Assembly: GCF_000420825.1 (NCBI RefSeq)
Contig: NZ_ATVR01000021.1
Location: 1 to 63,536, forward strand
DNA: 63,536 bases
Source of the DNA: Butyrivibrio sp. AE2015
GTDB lineage: Bacteria > Bacillota > Clostridia > Lachnospirales > Lachnospiraceae
Direction: 5' to 3'
In this document: positions 53,025-62,819 of the stretch, one piece after another
Position numbering within the stretch: the stretch's first letter is position 1
Layout: every line of letters begins with the position of its first letter
Position numbers and translations under genes: made by a program
The notes under the pieces: generated by a model
Database searches by the model: none
Seen by the model: only the letters and a program-made list of their open reading frames with translations
What the model was told of the DNA's origin: nothing

Positions 53025-54761
53025 GTGAAAGGGATAAAAAGAGCTGTAGTATTTAGTTTGATAATGTTGATGGCAGTGATAGCAGTTTTAAGTAGTGGAC
53101 TTACTGCTTTTGTGTCATACGCTGATGATGACAGCTCGGATGCCGCTACAGATTCAGGTACAGAAATTGCAATAGATGAAGCTACTGAACTGGATACAGC
53201 TTTTTATTGTTCAACATATTTTTACCTTCTTAATGGAATAGATTCTGATATTCCATATGAAATTTCATCATATCCAACATCTAACTATTCTGATGGGATT
53301 TATAAGTTTGGAGCTGTAAACAGCTTTGATGAGATTGTTGGAACTGATCTTGAAGACGAACCTTCAGAGGATGATCTTTATTGTGATAATGAAGTTTTGC
53401 AGTCCCTGAGCAAGGTCCCTTCTTTGGAGGAGATTCAGTCAGTTAGAAGCGATTTTGATCCTTCTGTCCATTATATTCAATGGTATGTTATCAAAAATAT
53501 AGACTATGTAATGCATGTTGACGGTGTTATAAGGACAAGACAAGCGGTAGAAGATCCTACTGAGGAGCCTTCAGAAGATCCGATTTCTGAGATTACAGAC
53601 GATCCCGGCAATGGGGAATCAAAAGAAGCCTCTTCAGAGGCTCTTTCTAGTGCTTCATCAGAAAACTCAGGTGAAGCAACTTCTGCATCGTCAGCATCAT
53701 CGGAAAGTGCCGGAAGTGCTTCTTCGGAGGCGTCATCTGCTTCAGAGAGTTCATCTGTCTCTGCAGATGATACAGAGGAACCTGAAATATCAATAGAGAT
53801 TGAAACTATCTGTAATAATCCCATAGTTCCTGATGATGGCGAAGCTCATCTTGTGGGAGATGGATTTAAGATCAGGATCATTGATGAAAAAGAGCCAGAG
53901 ACACTTACAGAGAAGATTTATGATGCCTTTGGTAAGTTCCTTAGAACAGATGTCTTAACAGTAACAGCATCTGATGGCAATGGTACAACATTTAAATACA
54001 AAAACAGGGAATACTGGGTGAGCATTGATGCTGCCTATGCCTATGTTACCGCCAAGGATTTATCAGAAAAAGGACTGACTATTCCATTTATTTTTGATGG
54101 AAAAGAAATTGAACCTGAAAATATCAGGGTTGGAATTAAAGATGCGGTTACAGGTGTTATCACAGCATTAAAGAGCGAGTCTTCTGTTGAGATAAAGACA
54201 AAACAGGCTGCGATAGATGTGAGTAACGTGATCACTATCGAAGCCGGCAGCACAGTTAAAAATGATGATGGGCGGACTCTCACCAATGATAGTTACACCA
54301 TCGTTGACGGCAAATTAAAGGATGGACATACTATATCCAAAGTAGTGTTCAATGGAAGCCAGACAGGAGTAGGCGAGAGCTGCAACGAGATAACTTCTGT
54401 TGTTATTGTGGATAGTGAGGGTAGGGATGTTTCTTCACAATATGTTGTAAAGTGCCAGAAGGGAAGACTTGTTCTTGTTGATGCAAGTGGGAATGAGGCC
54501 GCCTTAAACTACGAGACATCAACAGTTAAAGATGACACTAGTGAAAACGTATCTTTAAGCGTCAATGCACCTGATACATCGGCTATTTTGAGCAGCAGCG
54601 CTGATGTAACTCTTTTGGAGGCTGATGAGGATTTGTTTAGTGTTGTTCCCGGCTCATCTGTTTTGGGAGCCAGGATGTCTGCGACAGGTGATACAAGTGT
54701 ATCTTTAAGTATGAGAACATTAGCTATTTGCTTTTTCTTAATTTTGACTATGATCTTATAA
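53025..54761 (+). CDS. Surface protein with Ser-rich linker and C-terminal membrane anchor
   Basis: 578 residues from a GTG (GGAG 8 nt upstream). N-terminal signal peptide (about 1-33). Acidic region, then a Ser/Ala/Glu-rich low-complexity linker (about 195-250), then beta-rich repeats ('KYKNREYWVSIDAAYAYVTA', 'TVKNDDGRTLTNDSYTIVDG'). The C-terminus reads 'SSVLGARMSATGDTS' then a hydrophobic helix to the last residue, like the VLGAR..TGD tails common in clostridial surface proteins, but without a basic end. Likely anchored in the envelope; no enzymatic motif is recognised. Confidence 0.75.
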   Translation: MKGIKRAVVFSLIMLMAVIAVLSSGLTAFVSYADDDSSDAATDSGTEIAIDEATELDTAFYCSTYFYLLNGIDSDIPYEISSYPTSNYSDGIYKFGAVNSFDEIVGTDLEDEPSEDDLYCDNEVLQSLSKVPSLEEIQSVRSDFDPSVHYIQWYVIKNIDYVMHVDGVIRTRQAVEDPTEEPSEDPISEITDDPGNGESKEASSEALSSASSENSGEATSASSASSESAGSASSEASSASESSSVSADDTEEPEISIEIETICNNPIVPDDGEAHLVGDGFKIRIIDEKEPETLTEKIYDAFGKFLRTDVLTVTASDGNGTTFKYKNREYWVSIDAAYAYVTAKDLSEKGLTIPFIFDGKEIEPENIRVGIKDAVTGVITALKSESSVEIKTKQAAIDVSNVITIEAGSTVKNDDGRTLTNDSYTIVDGKLKDGHTISKVVFNGSQTGVGESCNEITSVVIVDSEGRDVSSQYVVKCQKGRLVLVDASGNEAALNYETSTVKDDTSENVSLSVNAPDTSAILSSSADVTLLEADEDLFSVVPGSSVLGARMSATGDTSVSLSMRTLAICFFLILTMIL

Positions 54762-54816
54762 TGTGCCAGGTGATATGGGATGCTAAGCAACACATATCAT
54801 CTGGCACATTTCTTTT
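54760..54816 (+). terminator. Strong terminator
   Basis: An 18-bp stem (54760-54777 with 54793-54810, one G-T) followed by TTTCTTTT. Confidence 0.88.
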
Positions 54817-54951
54817 ACAAAAGATTTCATGTATTTTTTGAATTTTTTCATTAAAAGGTTAAAAAAAATTATAAAATGACGATAATATTCATGTAAGCAT
54901 TTCAAGGATAGTCTGTGCCTTTTTGAAAATATTATGTATTGGAGGGGTGAA

Positions 54952-56040
54952 ATGTTTAGAAAATGGTTAGTAGTTTGCTATATTGTTATAATTGCTTTTA
55001 CTTTTGCTGTTCCATTAAATTGTTATGCATACGATGATTCTGTTGATTTGTCAGAAGATACGTATAATACCCTTGCCAAAGGGACTACTGTGTATAATGG
55101 GGTGGATTATGGTACTAAGTATGGATATAATCCACTGTATTATTTTTTAAACTACAATGATCTCAGAATTGCTTTTGGAGCTGACCCAGCCAAATTGGTA
55201 GAACACTATGCAATATTTGGAATAAAAGAAAAGAGAGTTGCTAATAAGTTAATAACAAGGGGAGCTCACGCTTGGGGAAGTAGTAATGAGTATATAGTTC
55301 CTTCAAATCAGCTGACTAAAGAAAAAAAGGATGGAATGGTAGTTATTCCGGAACAACTTCATAACAATGGGGGTATGAACAGACGTCAGGATGCTGAAGC
55401 GAGGAGTATAGCCAAGCAGCTGGCGAATAGTATTTATAATCAGGTTATGGTAACCAATAATAACAATAATAAGAAAAGTAAAAAAAATACAAATAATTCT
55501 AATAATGCAAGTAACGTGCCTGTAGTGTCTGAGATACAGATGGTAGCCTATGCCACTGGTATTGTACAGGCATATTGCAATGCTGGAAGAGAACTGACTC
55601 AGGATGAGGTAAAAAAAACAAATAGCAAGGTATATAGGACGGCATATGGAGTGTTTTGTGCTCATGAATTTACAAGTGCTGGAGCTACAAGGGCATTAGG
55701 GTTGATCCTGGATTATCTGGATGCAACTATCCAGCAGAATAACCCAGGGGCAGCACCTTTAAAATGGGTTCATGTAAATGCAAATACGTGGGCTCAGCAA
55801 TATTGCCAGATAGCATGTGATAATCATGAAGCTTATGCTGATGGAATTCTGGGGATAGCCGGGTATGGAAAACATCCCCTTGAAGGCGGCGTGGAACAGG
55901 ATATTCAGAATTATGTAAATTATGCAACACTTAGTAATATCATAAATACGAGACCTCCTTATGGGGATAATGGAGAGGCAAGTACAGAAGATTTACCTAA
56001 GAATGATAATCCAATGAGCGGTCAAGCTAATGACTATTGA
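54952..56040 (+). CDS. Exported protein with repeat module and inactive-looking transglutaminase-like domain
   Basis: 362 residues from the ATG at 54952 (GGAGGGG upstream). Signal peptide (about 1-27). Residues ~45-100 carry a Lachnospiraceae surface module ('YNPLYYFLNYNDLRIAFGAD', then 'LVEHYAIFGIKEKR'). A Lys/Asn-rich linker (about 165-185) follows. Residues ~215-325 fit a transglutaminase-like family: 'TSAGATRALGLILDYL', 'WVHVNANTWAQQYC' and 'HEAYADGILGIAG'. In active relatives the first block has Cys where this has Ser (my recollection of the family), so the enzyme is probably inactive or altered. Confidence 0.65.
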   Translation: MFRKWLVVCYIVIIAFTFAVPLNCYAYDDSVDLSEDTYNTLAKGTTVYNGVDYGTKYGYNPLYYFLNYNDLRIAFGADPAKLVEHYAIFGIKEKRVANKLITRGAHAWGSSNEYIVPSNQLTKEKKDGMVVIPEQLHNNGGMNRRQDAEARSIAKQLANSIYNQVMVTNNNNNKKSKKNTNNSNNASNVPVVSEIQMVAYATGIVQAYCNAGRELTQDEVKKTNSKVYRTAYGVFCAHEFTSAGATRALGLILDYLDATIQQNNPGAAPLKWVHVNANTWAQQYCQIACDNHEAYADGILGIAGYGKHPLEGGVEQDIQNYVNYATLSNIINTRPPYGDNGEASTEDLPKNDNPMSGQANDY

Positions 56041-56058
56041 TATATTTAGGCGAGACAT

Positions 56059-57042
56059 ATGAGAAAAAGTAAAGTAAATGCAACAAATATTATATGTGTT
56101 TTTCTTATAATATTTATGGTTATGATGGCTCTCATGAACAGCTCTATACGAGCAAGGGCAAGTGGGATAACTACGATTGATTCAGCTACCTTCAGAGGAA
56201 CACCGGATATCTCTACGATCCACATAGGAAGTGATGTGACGGACATCTCCTCCAACGCATTCAGAGGGCTGATGGCCCTTAGGTCAATTACTGTAAGCGA
56301 GAACAATCCTTTTTATTCTTCATACAGCAATTGCCTTTATAACAAAGACCAAACAGAGCTTTTGTGCTTTCCTGCAGCTCTGACAGGGGCGTATATTCCG
56401 GAAACGGTCACATCTATCGGAAAAAATGCTCTGTACGGCGTGGCAGACAGCTTAAGGGCAGATATAAGGCAGCTGATCGAGGCGCAGGCTGAGAGCAATC
56501 TCATGGAATGGCAGGTTCCAGGGGCACATTTCATTCACACAGCTTTCGGGGTTAAATGGAAAGATGCTTCAGGAAATACGGTGGAGCCTGACACAGATCT
56601 AAAAAAGCTCATTGCTTCAGTTTTGGAAGCAAGTACTACAGAGTCCATGAACCAGAGGCAGCAGCTTGAATGCGCTTTTAATTATCTGGTTTCTTCAGTT
56701 TCTTATGAGAGAAAGATGGATATTCCTATAGGAAACTGGACAGGAAGTTATGCGACAGACATGCTCTTGAATGGCAAGGGGAACTGTTATGGGTACGCAG
56801 CAGCTTTTGCATATATAGCAAAGGGAATCGGGTTTGACTCAAGAGTGTGCAGCGGAATGGTTCAGTCTTCGCTTGGTGGGAGAACGCCCCACGCCTGGAC
56901 TGAAGTTAAATTGGGAGACAAATGGTACATCTTTGATTCAGAGATGCAGGATGCTAAAGGGGGAGGATATTACAAACAGACATATGACAGTTATCCGGCG
57001 GGGCCATTGGAAAAACAGCTGACCTGGACTGTCTATTATTAA
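56059..57042 (+). CDS. Exported BspA-repeat / transglutaminase-like protein
   Basis: 327 residues. N-terminal signal anchor (about 10-32), BspA-type repeats (about 40-125), then a transglutaminase-like domain with an intact triad: Cys in 'GKGNCYGYAAAFAYIA', His in 'TPHAWTEVKL' and Asp in 'YIFDSEM'. It could crosslink or cleave peptide or wall components outside the cell. It follows the degenerate relative by 18 bp, so the two are likely co-transcribed. A weak GAGACAT site precedes the ATG. Confidence 0.8.
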   Translation: MRKSKVNATNIICVFLIIFMVMMALMNSSIRARASGITTIDSATFRGTPDISTIHIGSDVTDISSNAFRGLMALRSITVSENNPFYSSYSNCLYNKDQTELLCFPAALTGAYIPETVTSIGKNALYGVADSLRADIRQLIEAQAESNLMEWQVPGAHFIHTAFGVKWKDASGNTVEPDTDLKKLIASVLEASTTESMNQRQQLECAFNYLVSSVSYERKMDIPIGNWTGSYATDMLLNGKGNCYGYAAAFAYIAKGIGFDSRVCSGMVQSSLGGRTPHAWTEVKLGDKWYIFDSEMQDAKGGGYYKQTYDSYPAGPLEKQLTWTVYY

Positions 57043-57060
57043 GAAAGAGGGTTACCTTTT

Positions 57061-57441
57061 ATGAGAAGATTTTCGGGTATATTTATGGCGATTCCTATTA
57101 CATTTGTTTTCCTTTTCATGCTTAACATAATGCTGTATACTACAGTTCCTTTTTATAGGGAGGCATTAAATGGAGCACTTGGAAAAGAGGATATTCCTGT
57201 GGTAGAGGCCAGTAACGAGCCTGTGATATATGCAGATGAGATAACCGAAATAGAAGATGCAACTACTGCAACAGCAGCGGAAGGGAAAACAGCTATTTCT
57301 TTTACTGGATCATCTGATAATGAGGAGAGTGAAAAGGAACCTGAAAAAGTAATAATCGATAAAGTATATTATGAGGACTGCGGAACCGGCGAAGGCTACT
57401 GGGTTATAACCTACAATGATGGCAGTAAGATAGTTGAATAA
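57061..57441 (+). CDS. Hypothetical membrane-anchored protein
   Basis: 126 residues. A basic start and hydrophobic segment (about 8-32) form a signal anchor, followed by a Glu/Thr-rich acidic region and a short C-terminal beta motif ('VYYEDCGTGEGYWVITYNDG'). No family was recognised. It ends the cluster of exported proteins and is followed by a terminator. Confidence 0.65.
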   Translation: MRRFSGIFMAIPITFVFLFMLNIMLYTTVPFYREALNGALGKEDIPVVEASNEPVIYADEITEIEDATTATAAEGKTAISFTGSSDNEESEKEPEKVIIDKVYYEDCGTGEGYWVITYNDGSKIVE

Positions 57442-57452
57442 TAGTAAAGGAT

Positions 57453-57480
57453 AAAGAACCGCAAAGGTTCTTTATTTTTT
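57453..57480 (+). terminator. Rho-independent terminator
   Basis: AAAGAACC/GGTTCTTT stem (57453-57460 with 57466-57473), GCAAA loop, then ATTTTTT. Confidence 0.88.
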
Positions 57481-57578
57481 TGCAAAAAACAGCATGAAAA
57501 CAGATTTTAAATTAAAGAACTAAATGGTAGAATGAGTCCACGTGGATTAATAATGTAATGCATTTGGAGGGAACTAAA

Positions 57579-59987
57579 ATGAAGAAATGGGCAAGGCTAT
57601 TATATCAGCCCGGAATTCCATTATATGGAGACACAAGGATAACAGGCAGTAAAGAGCATATTGAAATATCAAGAAAAGCTGCCAATGAAGGAATAGTTCT
57701 TTTGAAAAACAATGGAACACTTCCTCTTTCAACTGATAAAAAGGTTGCACTGATTGGAAAAGCATCAGTTGACTATGTCAAAGGCGGAGGCGGATCAGGA
57801 GATGTTTTCTGCAAATATATACATTCACTTTATGACGGCTTAAGGTCCAAGGATATAGAAGTGTTCGAGCCTCTTGTGAGGTTTTACAAAGATGAGATCA
57901 GGAAGCAGTACAAAGAGGGACTTGCGCCGGGAATGACAAGAGAGGTCAAGATTCCTGAGAATCTCCTTGAAGGCGCAAAGTCTTTTACCGATACGGCAAT
58001 TGTTGTTTTGAACAGATTCTCCGGAGAGGGATGGGACCGAAGCAGCATAGAGTGCAACAATGAGTACAATCCATGGCCTTCTGAAACATCTATGCCAAAG
58101 ATTTCAGGACAGATCTTTCCAGATGGGGATTTTTATCTCACAGCAGAAGAAAAAGAGATGGTTGAAACTGCCTGTGCTGGCTTTGATAAGGTTATAGTTG
58201 TCCTTAATATTGGTGGGATCATAGATCTGAGATGGGCAAAAGAAAACCCCAAGATTGATTCAGTTCTTTTCATCGGACAGGGTGGAATGGAAGGCGGCGA
58301 CGCTGCTGCGGATGTTTTGTTTGGAAAAGTTAATCCATCCGGAAGACTATCAGACACATTTGCAGGAACGTTGGAGGATTATCCATCAACAGAAAAGTTC
58401 CATGAGTCTTTTGACTATGTGGATTACAATGAGGACATTTATGTAGGTTATCGCTATTTTGAAACAATTCCCGGTGCCGACAAAAAGGTGGTTTATCCTT
58501 TTGGATATGGTCTTTCTTATACAAGCTTCGAGACAAAGGTGGTTGATGCAGTTTCTTTTGACGGAGAAGTGATATTTACAGTTAAGGTCACCAACACAGG
58601 CAAGTTTCCCGGCAAGGAAGTTGTGCAGCTCTATTATGGCGCGCCACAAGGACTTTTGGGTAAGCCTTCTAAGGCCCTTGGAGATTTTGAGAAGACAAAA
58701 GAGCTTTTACCGCTTGAGAGTCAGCTTCTGACATTAAAGGTCAGTGAATATGAAATGTCATCCTACGATGATCTGGGCAAGATCAGGGATGCAGCCTATG
58801 TCCTTGAAAAGGGTACTTATAAGTTCTATGTTGGATCAAATGTCAGAGATGCGATAAAGACTGAGTTTGAATATGAGAATCCTGTGGATAAGGTTATAGT
58901 TCAGTTAAGTCATAAGGCTGCTCCTGTATCATTAAAGGAGAGAATGCTCTCTGATGGAAGTTATGAAGAGCTTCCTTTGGGGGATGACAGGGATATCAAT
59001 GAATGCATTTTTGAAAAGATGGAGCCGGGAACGGAAGAAGCGCTTCTTCCCGCACAGAAGGCTCTTCCAATACGCTCACTTATCAATCCTTACAAAGAGG
59101 GAGCAAAGAGTTTTGATGAGGTGGCAGAAGGCAAGGCGACTCTTGATGAGTTTGTAAAGCAGCTTTCCAATGATGAGCTCATGGACCTGGTGGGCGGACA
59201 GCCTAATGTGGGTGTTTCCAATACCTTCAGCTTTGGTAACATGCCGGAATACAGAGTTCCAAGCGCAGGCACTGCAGATGGCCCTGCGGGTCTTAGAATT
59301 TCACCGGAGACCGGCGTTGTGACAACTGCATTCCCATGTGCGACCACAATTGCCTGCACCTGGAATAAAGAGATTGCAGAGGAAATTGGTTTTGCAGGCG
59401 GAGAAGAAGTTAAGGAAAATAATTTGGCTGTATGGCTTACTCCGGCCATAAATATTCACAGAAATCCTATGTGCGGAAGAAATTTCGAGTACTACTCCGA
59501 AGACCCGTATCTAACAGGAAAAATGGCTGCTTCACTGGTATGTGGTATTCAGAGAAATCACATCGGTGCCAGCGTAAAACATTTTGCCTGCAATAATAAA
59601 GAGACCAATAGAAAGCACGCTGATTCAAGGGTTTCAGAGAGAGCTCTTCGTGAGATATATTTAAAGGCCTTTGAGATTATTGTTAAGGAAGCTCAGCCAT
59701 ATACCATCATGTCTTCCTACAATGCTTTGAACGGATACAGAGCTTCTGAAAACAAGGATCTTTTAACCGGAATCCTTCGTGATGAGTGGCATTTTGAGGG
59801 ACTTGTCACTTCTGACTGGTGGACCAGAGCAGAACACTACAAGGAAGTAAATGCAGGAAATGACCTTAAGATGGGAAATGGATTCCCGGACAGATTAAGA
59901 AAAGCCATGGATGCGGGAGCTTTAAGCCGAGATGTCCTTGAAACAAGCGCAAGAAGAATCCTTAGTATAATCCTTAAGTTTGACTGA
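57579..59987 (+). CDS. Glycoside hydrolase family 3 beta-glucosidase, reversed domain order
   Basis: 802 residues from the ATG at 57579 (GGAGGG 9 nt upstream). Hydrolyses beta-glucosides; no signal peptide, so cytoplasmic. The order is unusual: the GH3 C-terminal alpha/beta domain comes first (about 20-290, 'GIVLLKNNGTLPL'), then a fibronectin III-like domain (about 295-400, 'GYRYFETIPGADKKVVYPFG'), then the catalytic N-type barrel at the end (about 540-802), with 'DGPAGLRI', 'GASVKHFACNNKE' and the nucleophile Asp 746 in 'LVTSDWW'. Reversed GH3 enzymes are known from Butyrivibrio and Ruminococcus. Confidence 0.93.
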   Translation: MKKWARLLYQPGIPLYGDTRITGSKEHIEISRKAANEGIVLLKNNGTLPLSTDKKVALIGKASVDYVKGGGGSGDVFCKYIHSLYDGLRSKDIEVFEPLVRFYKDEIRKQYKEGLAPGMTREVKIPENLLEGAKSFTDTAIVVLNRFSGEGWDRSSIECNNEYNPWPSETSMPKISGQIFPDGDFYLTAEEKEMVETACAGFDKVIVVLNIGGIIDLRWAKENPKIDSVLFIGQGGMEGGDAAADVLFGKVNPSGRLSDTFAGTLEDYPSTEKFHESFDYVDYNEDIYVGYRYFETIPGADKKVVYPFGYGLSYTSFETKVVDAVSFDGEVIFTVKVTNTGKFPGKEVVQLYYGAPQGLLGKPSKALGDFEKTKELLPLESQLLTLKVSEYEMSSYDDLGKIRDAAYVLEKGTYKFYVGSNVRDAIKTEFEYENPVDKVIVQLSHKAAPVSLKERMLSDGSYEELPLGDDRDINECIFEKMEPGTEEALLPAQKALPIRSLINPYKEGAKSFDEVAEGKATLDEFVKQLSNDELMDLVGGQPNVGVSNTFSFGNMPEYRVPSAGTADGPAGLRISPETGVVTTAFPCATTIACTWNKEIAEEIGFAGGEEVKENNLAVWLTPAINIHRNPMCGRNFEYYSEDPYLTGKMAASLVCGIQRNHIGASVKHFACNNKETNRKHADSRVSERALREIYLKAFEIIVKEAQPYTIMSSYNALNGYRASENKDLLTGILRDEWHFEGLVTSDWWTRAEHYKEVNAGNDLKMGNGFPDRLRKAMDAGALSRDVLETSARRILSIILKFD

Positions 59988-60011
59988 TTTTCAATAATAT
60001 TACAGAGGGAT

Positions 60012-60041
60012 AAAAAAAGAGTCGGTTTCGGCTCTTTTTTT
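60012..60041 (+). terminator. Rho-independent terminator
   Basis: AAAAAAAGAGTCG/CGGCTCTTTTTTT stem with T run; also works on the other strand because of the A run. Confidence 0.85.
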
Positions 60042-60084
60042 GGTATAATATTGATGGATTTTTCTATGTGGAGGGAACTTTGTT

Positions 60085-61137
60085 ATGAAAAGAAGACTGA
60101 TTAGTCTTTTTATGGCAGCCATGGTCGTTACATGTTCTGTGACCGGTTGTGGTGTCAAAACTTCTCAAAAAGAAAATACTGAGTTTGGTTATGGAAGCGG
60201 TGACGTTCTTTCCGATAAGAAGGTTGGCGTATGTATTTATCAATTTGCAGATACTTTTATGACTTTGTTTAGGGACGAGTTAAAGGATCGTCTCGTGGAA
60301 CAGGGCATTTCAGAAGATAATATCGAAATAATGGATAGTCTGAATAACCATAATACTCAGGTTGACCAGGTAAAAGAGCTCATAAATGACGGAGTTGATG
60401 TGCTGATCGTTAATCCGGTCAATCCATCTTTTGCAAAAGAAATCACAGATCTTGCTGTTGGTGCAGGTATTCCTCTTGTATATGTGAACAGAGAGCCTGA
60501 TGGCGATGAGGAAGACAGATGGGTCGACAATGATTATCATGTTTCATATGTTGGGTGCGACGCGCGTCAGTCAGGCACTTATCAAGGCGAGATCATCGAA
60601 GCGTTAGGATTTGACACAGTTGATCTAAACGGTGACGGCAAGCTGCAGTATTACATGATAGAAGGCGATCCTGAGAATATTGACTCACAGTACAGAACTG
60701 AGTATTCTGTCAGGACCTTGAAAGATTCTGCATGGAAGCTTGAGTGTGTAGGTGATGAAGTTGGTAACTGGCACCAGGAGACTGCAAGACAGCTTATGGC
60801 TAAGGCTTTAGAGGAAGATAAGGATATTGAAGTTGTTTTTTGCAATAATGATGCTATGGCATTGGGGGCTTTAGAGGCTATAGAGGCTGATGGCAAGGTT
60901 GTAGGTCAGGATATTTTTCTTGTTGGTGTTGATGCACTTGAGGAAGTTATAGGATGTGTGCTTGAAGGCCGAATTACAGGCACTGTTTTTAATGACTATA
61001 TTTCACAGTCGCATTCCGCAGCAGACACGGCCATAAACTATATCAAAATGGAAAAAGTTGAGCATTACGTAGGTTGTCACTATGTGAAAGTTACAACCAA
61101 AAATGCGCAGGAAATACTTGATAAAATAAAGAAATAA
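60085..61137 (+). CDS. Galactose/glucose-type ABC transporter substrate-binding lipoprotein
   Basis: 350 residues. Lipoprotein signal with lipobox 'VTGC' (Cys about 22). Periplasmic-binding-protein fold of the MglB/RbsB group: 'NPVNPSFAKEITD', 'VNREPDG' and the calcium loop 'DLNGDGKLQ', which is the hallmark of the galactose/glucose-binding protein. No permease or ATPase is nearby, so it is an orphan that may feed a transporter elsewhere or act as a chemoreceptor ligand. GGAGGG precedes the ATG. Confidence 0.85.
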   Translation: MKRRLISLFMAAMVVTCSVTGCGVKTSQKENTEFGYGSGDVLSDKKVGVCIYQFADTFMTLFRDELKDRLVEQGISEDNIEIMDSLNNHNTQVDQVKELINDGVDVLIVNPVNPSFAKEITDLAVGAGIPLVYVNREPDGDEEDRWVDNDYHVSYVGCDARQSGTYQGEIIEALGFDTVDLNGDGKLQYYMIEGDPENIDSQYRTEYSVRTLKDSAWKLECVGDEVGNWHQETARQLMAKALEEDKDIEVVFCNNDAMALGALEAIEADGKVVGQDIFLVGVDALEEVIGCVLEGRITGTVFNDYISQSHSAADTAINYIKMEKVEHYVGCHYVKVTTKNAQEILDKIKK

Positions 61138-61157
61138 GGACATTTGGGGATTTAATA

Positions 61158-62789
61158 ATGAATATATCTGGAAAAGTTTATAGAAAATCAGTGCTTATCA
61201 TTATTCTGATGGCACTTTTGGTAGCTGTTCTTCAGGGCAATCCATATACATCAGTGGCTTTTGGCGTGGACAGACAACCACAGATAGCAGTTTTCTTTGC
61301 GATTTCTTTGCTGGTTGCATGCTACTTTTTTAAATCATATATTTCGGGGAAACTATCCACAGAACGAAAGATTCTTTGGATAGTATTTTTTGGAACACTC
61401 ATGAGATCATTCTATGTTCTTTTCACTGATATCTGGACTCTGCAAAATGATGGCGGAACCTTTACCGGATTTGGAACACCTGACATCAATAACGGACATA
61501 TCGGATATATCGAGTATATCTATAAGTTTTTCCATTTGCCTGATATGGATCCCTATGATCATTTTGGATACTATCATCCACCACTTCATCATATAATTGA
61601 GGCTATCTGGCTTACTGTTCAGAGACTTATTGGTGTTCCGGAGGCGCTTGCTTTTGAGAATCTTCAGGTGCCAACGCTTATTTATTCGAGTCTTTGCATT
61701 GTTGTGATGCTTCACATTTTGGAAGAGTGCAAGGTTACAGAAAAAGGCATCTGTTTTGGCATGGCTCTTTTTGCATTTCATCCAAGAATGATGGTACTTG
61801 CCGGTTCTGTTAACAATGATATTTTGGCACTGCTTCTTTTGCTGACTACTATCTGGAGAACCCTTGTCTGGATCAGAGAGAAGAGCTTTAAAAATATCGT
61901 TCTTATCGCCCTTTCTCTTGGATTTGGCATGGTGAGCAAGTTAAATACAGCTATTTGCGCTTTCTCAATCGCACTTGTTTTCATGTGCTATCTTATCTGG
62001 TGCATCAGAGAAGGAAATCTTATAGAGCTTAGGGACTGCATTTTGGAATATCTGCTCTTTGGAGTGATTGTTATTCCGCTTGGACTTTCATATATTATCA
62101 GGAATCTTATTCTCTTTGGAGAAAAGCCAGGAATACCATCTCCTGCACTTATTCCAAGTGAATCAGTGATGTACACAGGAACTTATTCAGTGTGGTCAAT
62201 CATAGGAATTCCTGGCTTGGCAGATCTTCATGTGGAATTCCCATTCCATCCGATAAGCGCTGCATCAATCCACAATTCATGGGTCATCCTCTTCCAGACA
62301 GGTCTTTTTGCTGAGGCTTTTCCTGCTGAGATAAATGATTACCTGCTTGCTTTTGCGCAGATCGCCTATGTTGCATCCATTATAGCAGCAGTTGTGACAT
62401 CAATAGTTTTCTTCGTATGCTACTTTGCTGCATATAAGGAGCGCGACACAAAGCTCCGCACCACATTTGTACTGTTTACTTACATATTCATGATCATCAG
62501 CTACAGCCTCTTTGTATTTAAATATCCATATACCTGCAGCAGCGACTTTAGATATATGACAGCTGCACTTGTATTTACTTCACTGGGACTCGTGAAGATT
62601 CAGGAGGTTGTTGCAAAGGGTGGCTCTAATCGTGAAGGTGCTGCTATTAGCGGCGTATCGCATGGTGAAATTGGTCAGGATGGTGTCACAGGTATACTTG
62701 GTCGTGTGATTCGATTTATCACCAACACTGCTGTTGTTTTGACCCTTGTCTGCTCAGCAGTCGTGTATATGTTCTGGGATTTACATTGA
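61158..62789 (+). CDS. GT39-like polytopic membrane glycosyltransferase
   Basis: 543 residues with about 11-12 hydrophobic segments. The first extracellular loop contains an acidic pair ('NDGGTFTGFGTPD') and 'DHFGYYHPPLHHIIEAIW', like ArnT/PMT-type (GT39/GT83) enzymes that use polyprenyl-phosphate sugars. It starts 20 bp after the binding-protein gene with GGGGA upstream. It may glycosylate lipids or surface proteins; the substrate is unknown. Confidence 0.8.
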   Translation: MNISGKVYRKSVLIIILMALLVAVLQGNPYTSVAFGVDRQPQIAVFFAISLLVACYFFKSYISGKLSTERKILWIVFFGTLMRSFYVLFTDIWTLQNDGGTFTGFGTPDINNGHIGYIEYIYKFFHLPDMDPYDHFGYYHPPLHHIIEAIWLTVQRLIGVPEALAFENLQVPTLIYSSLCIVVMLHILEECKVTEKGICFGMALFAFHPRMMVLAGSVNNDILALLLLLTTIWRTLVWIREKSFKNIVLIALSLGFGMVSKLNTAICAFSIALVFMCYLIWCIREGNLIELRDCILEYLLFGVIVIPLGLSYIIRNLILFGEKPGIPSPALIPSESVMYTGTYSVWSIIGIPGLADLHVEFPFHPISAASIHNSWVILFQTGLFAEAFPAEINDYLLAFAQIAYVASIIAAVVTSIVFFVCYFAAYKERDTKLRTTFVLFTYIFMIISYSLFVFKYPYTCSSDFRYMTAALVFTSLGLVKIQEVVAKGGSNREGAAISGVSHGEIGQDGVTGILGRVIRFITNTAVVLTLVCSAVVYMFWDLH

Positions 62790-62819
62790 AGTAGTTGAGG
62801 CGAGGAGGGGCATGTGACA

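Noticed and set aside
53504..53824. Long Ser/Glu/Ala-rich frame on the minus strand
   Set aside because: It is the antisense shadow of the low-complexity Ser-rich linker of the surface protein, with no ribosome site.
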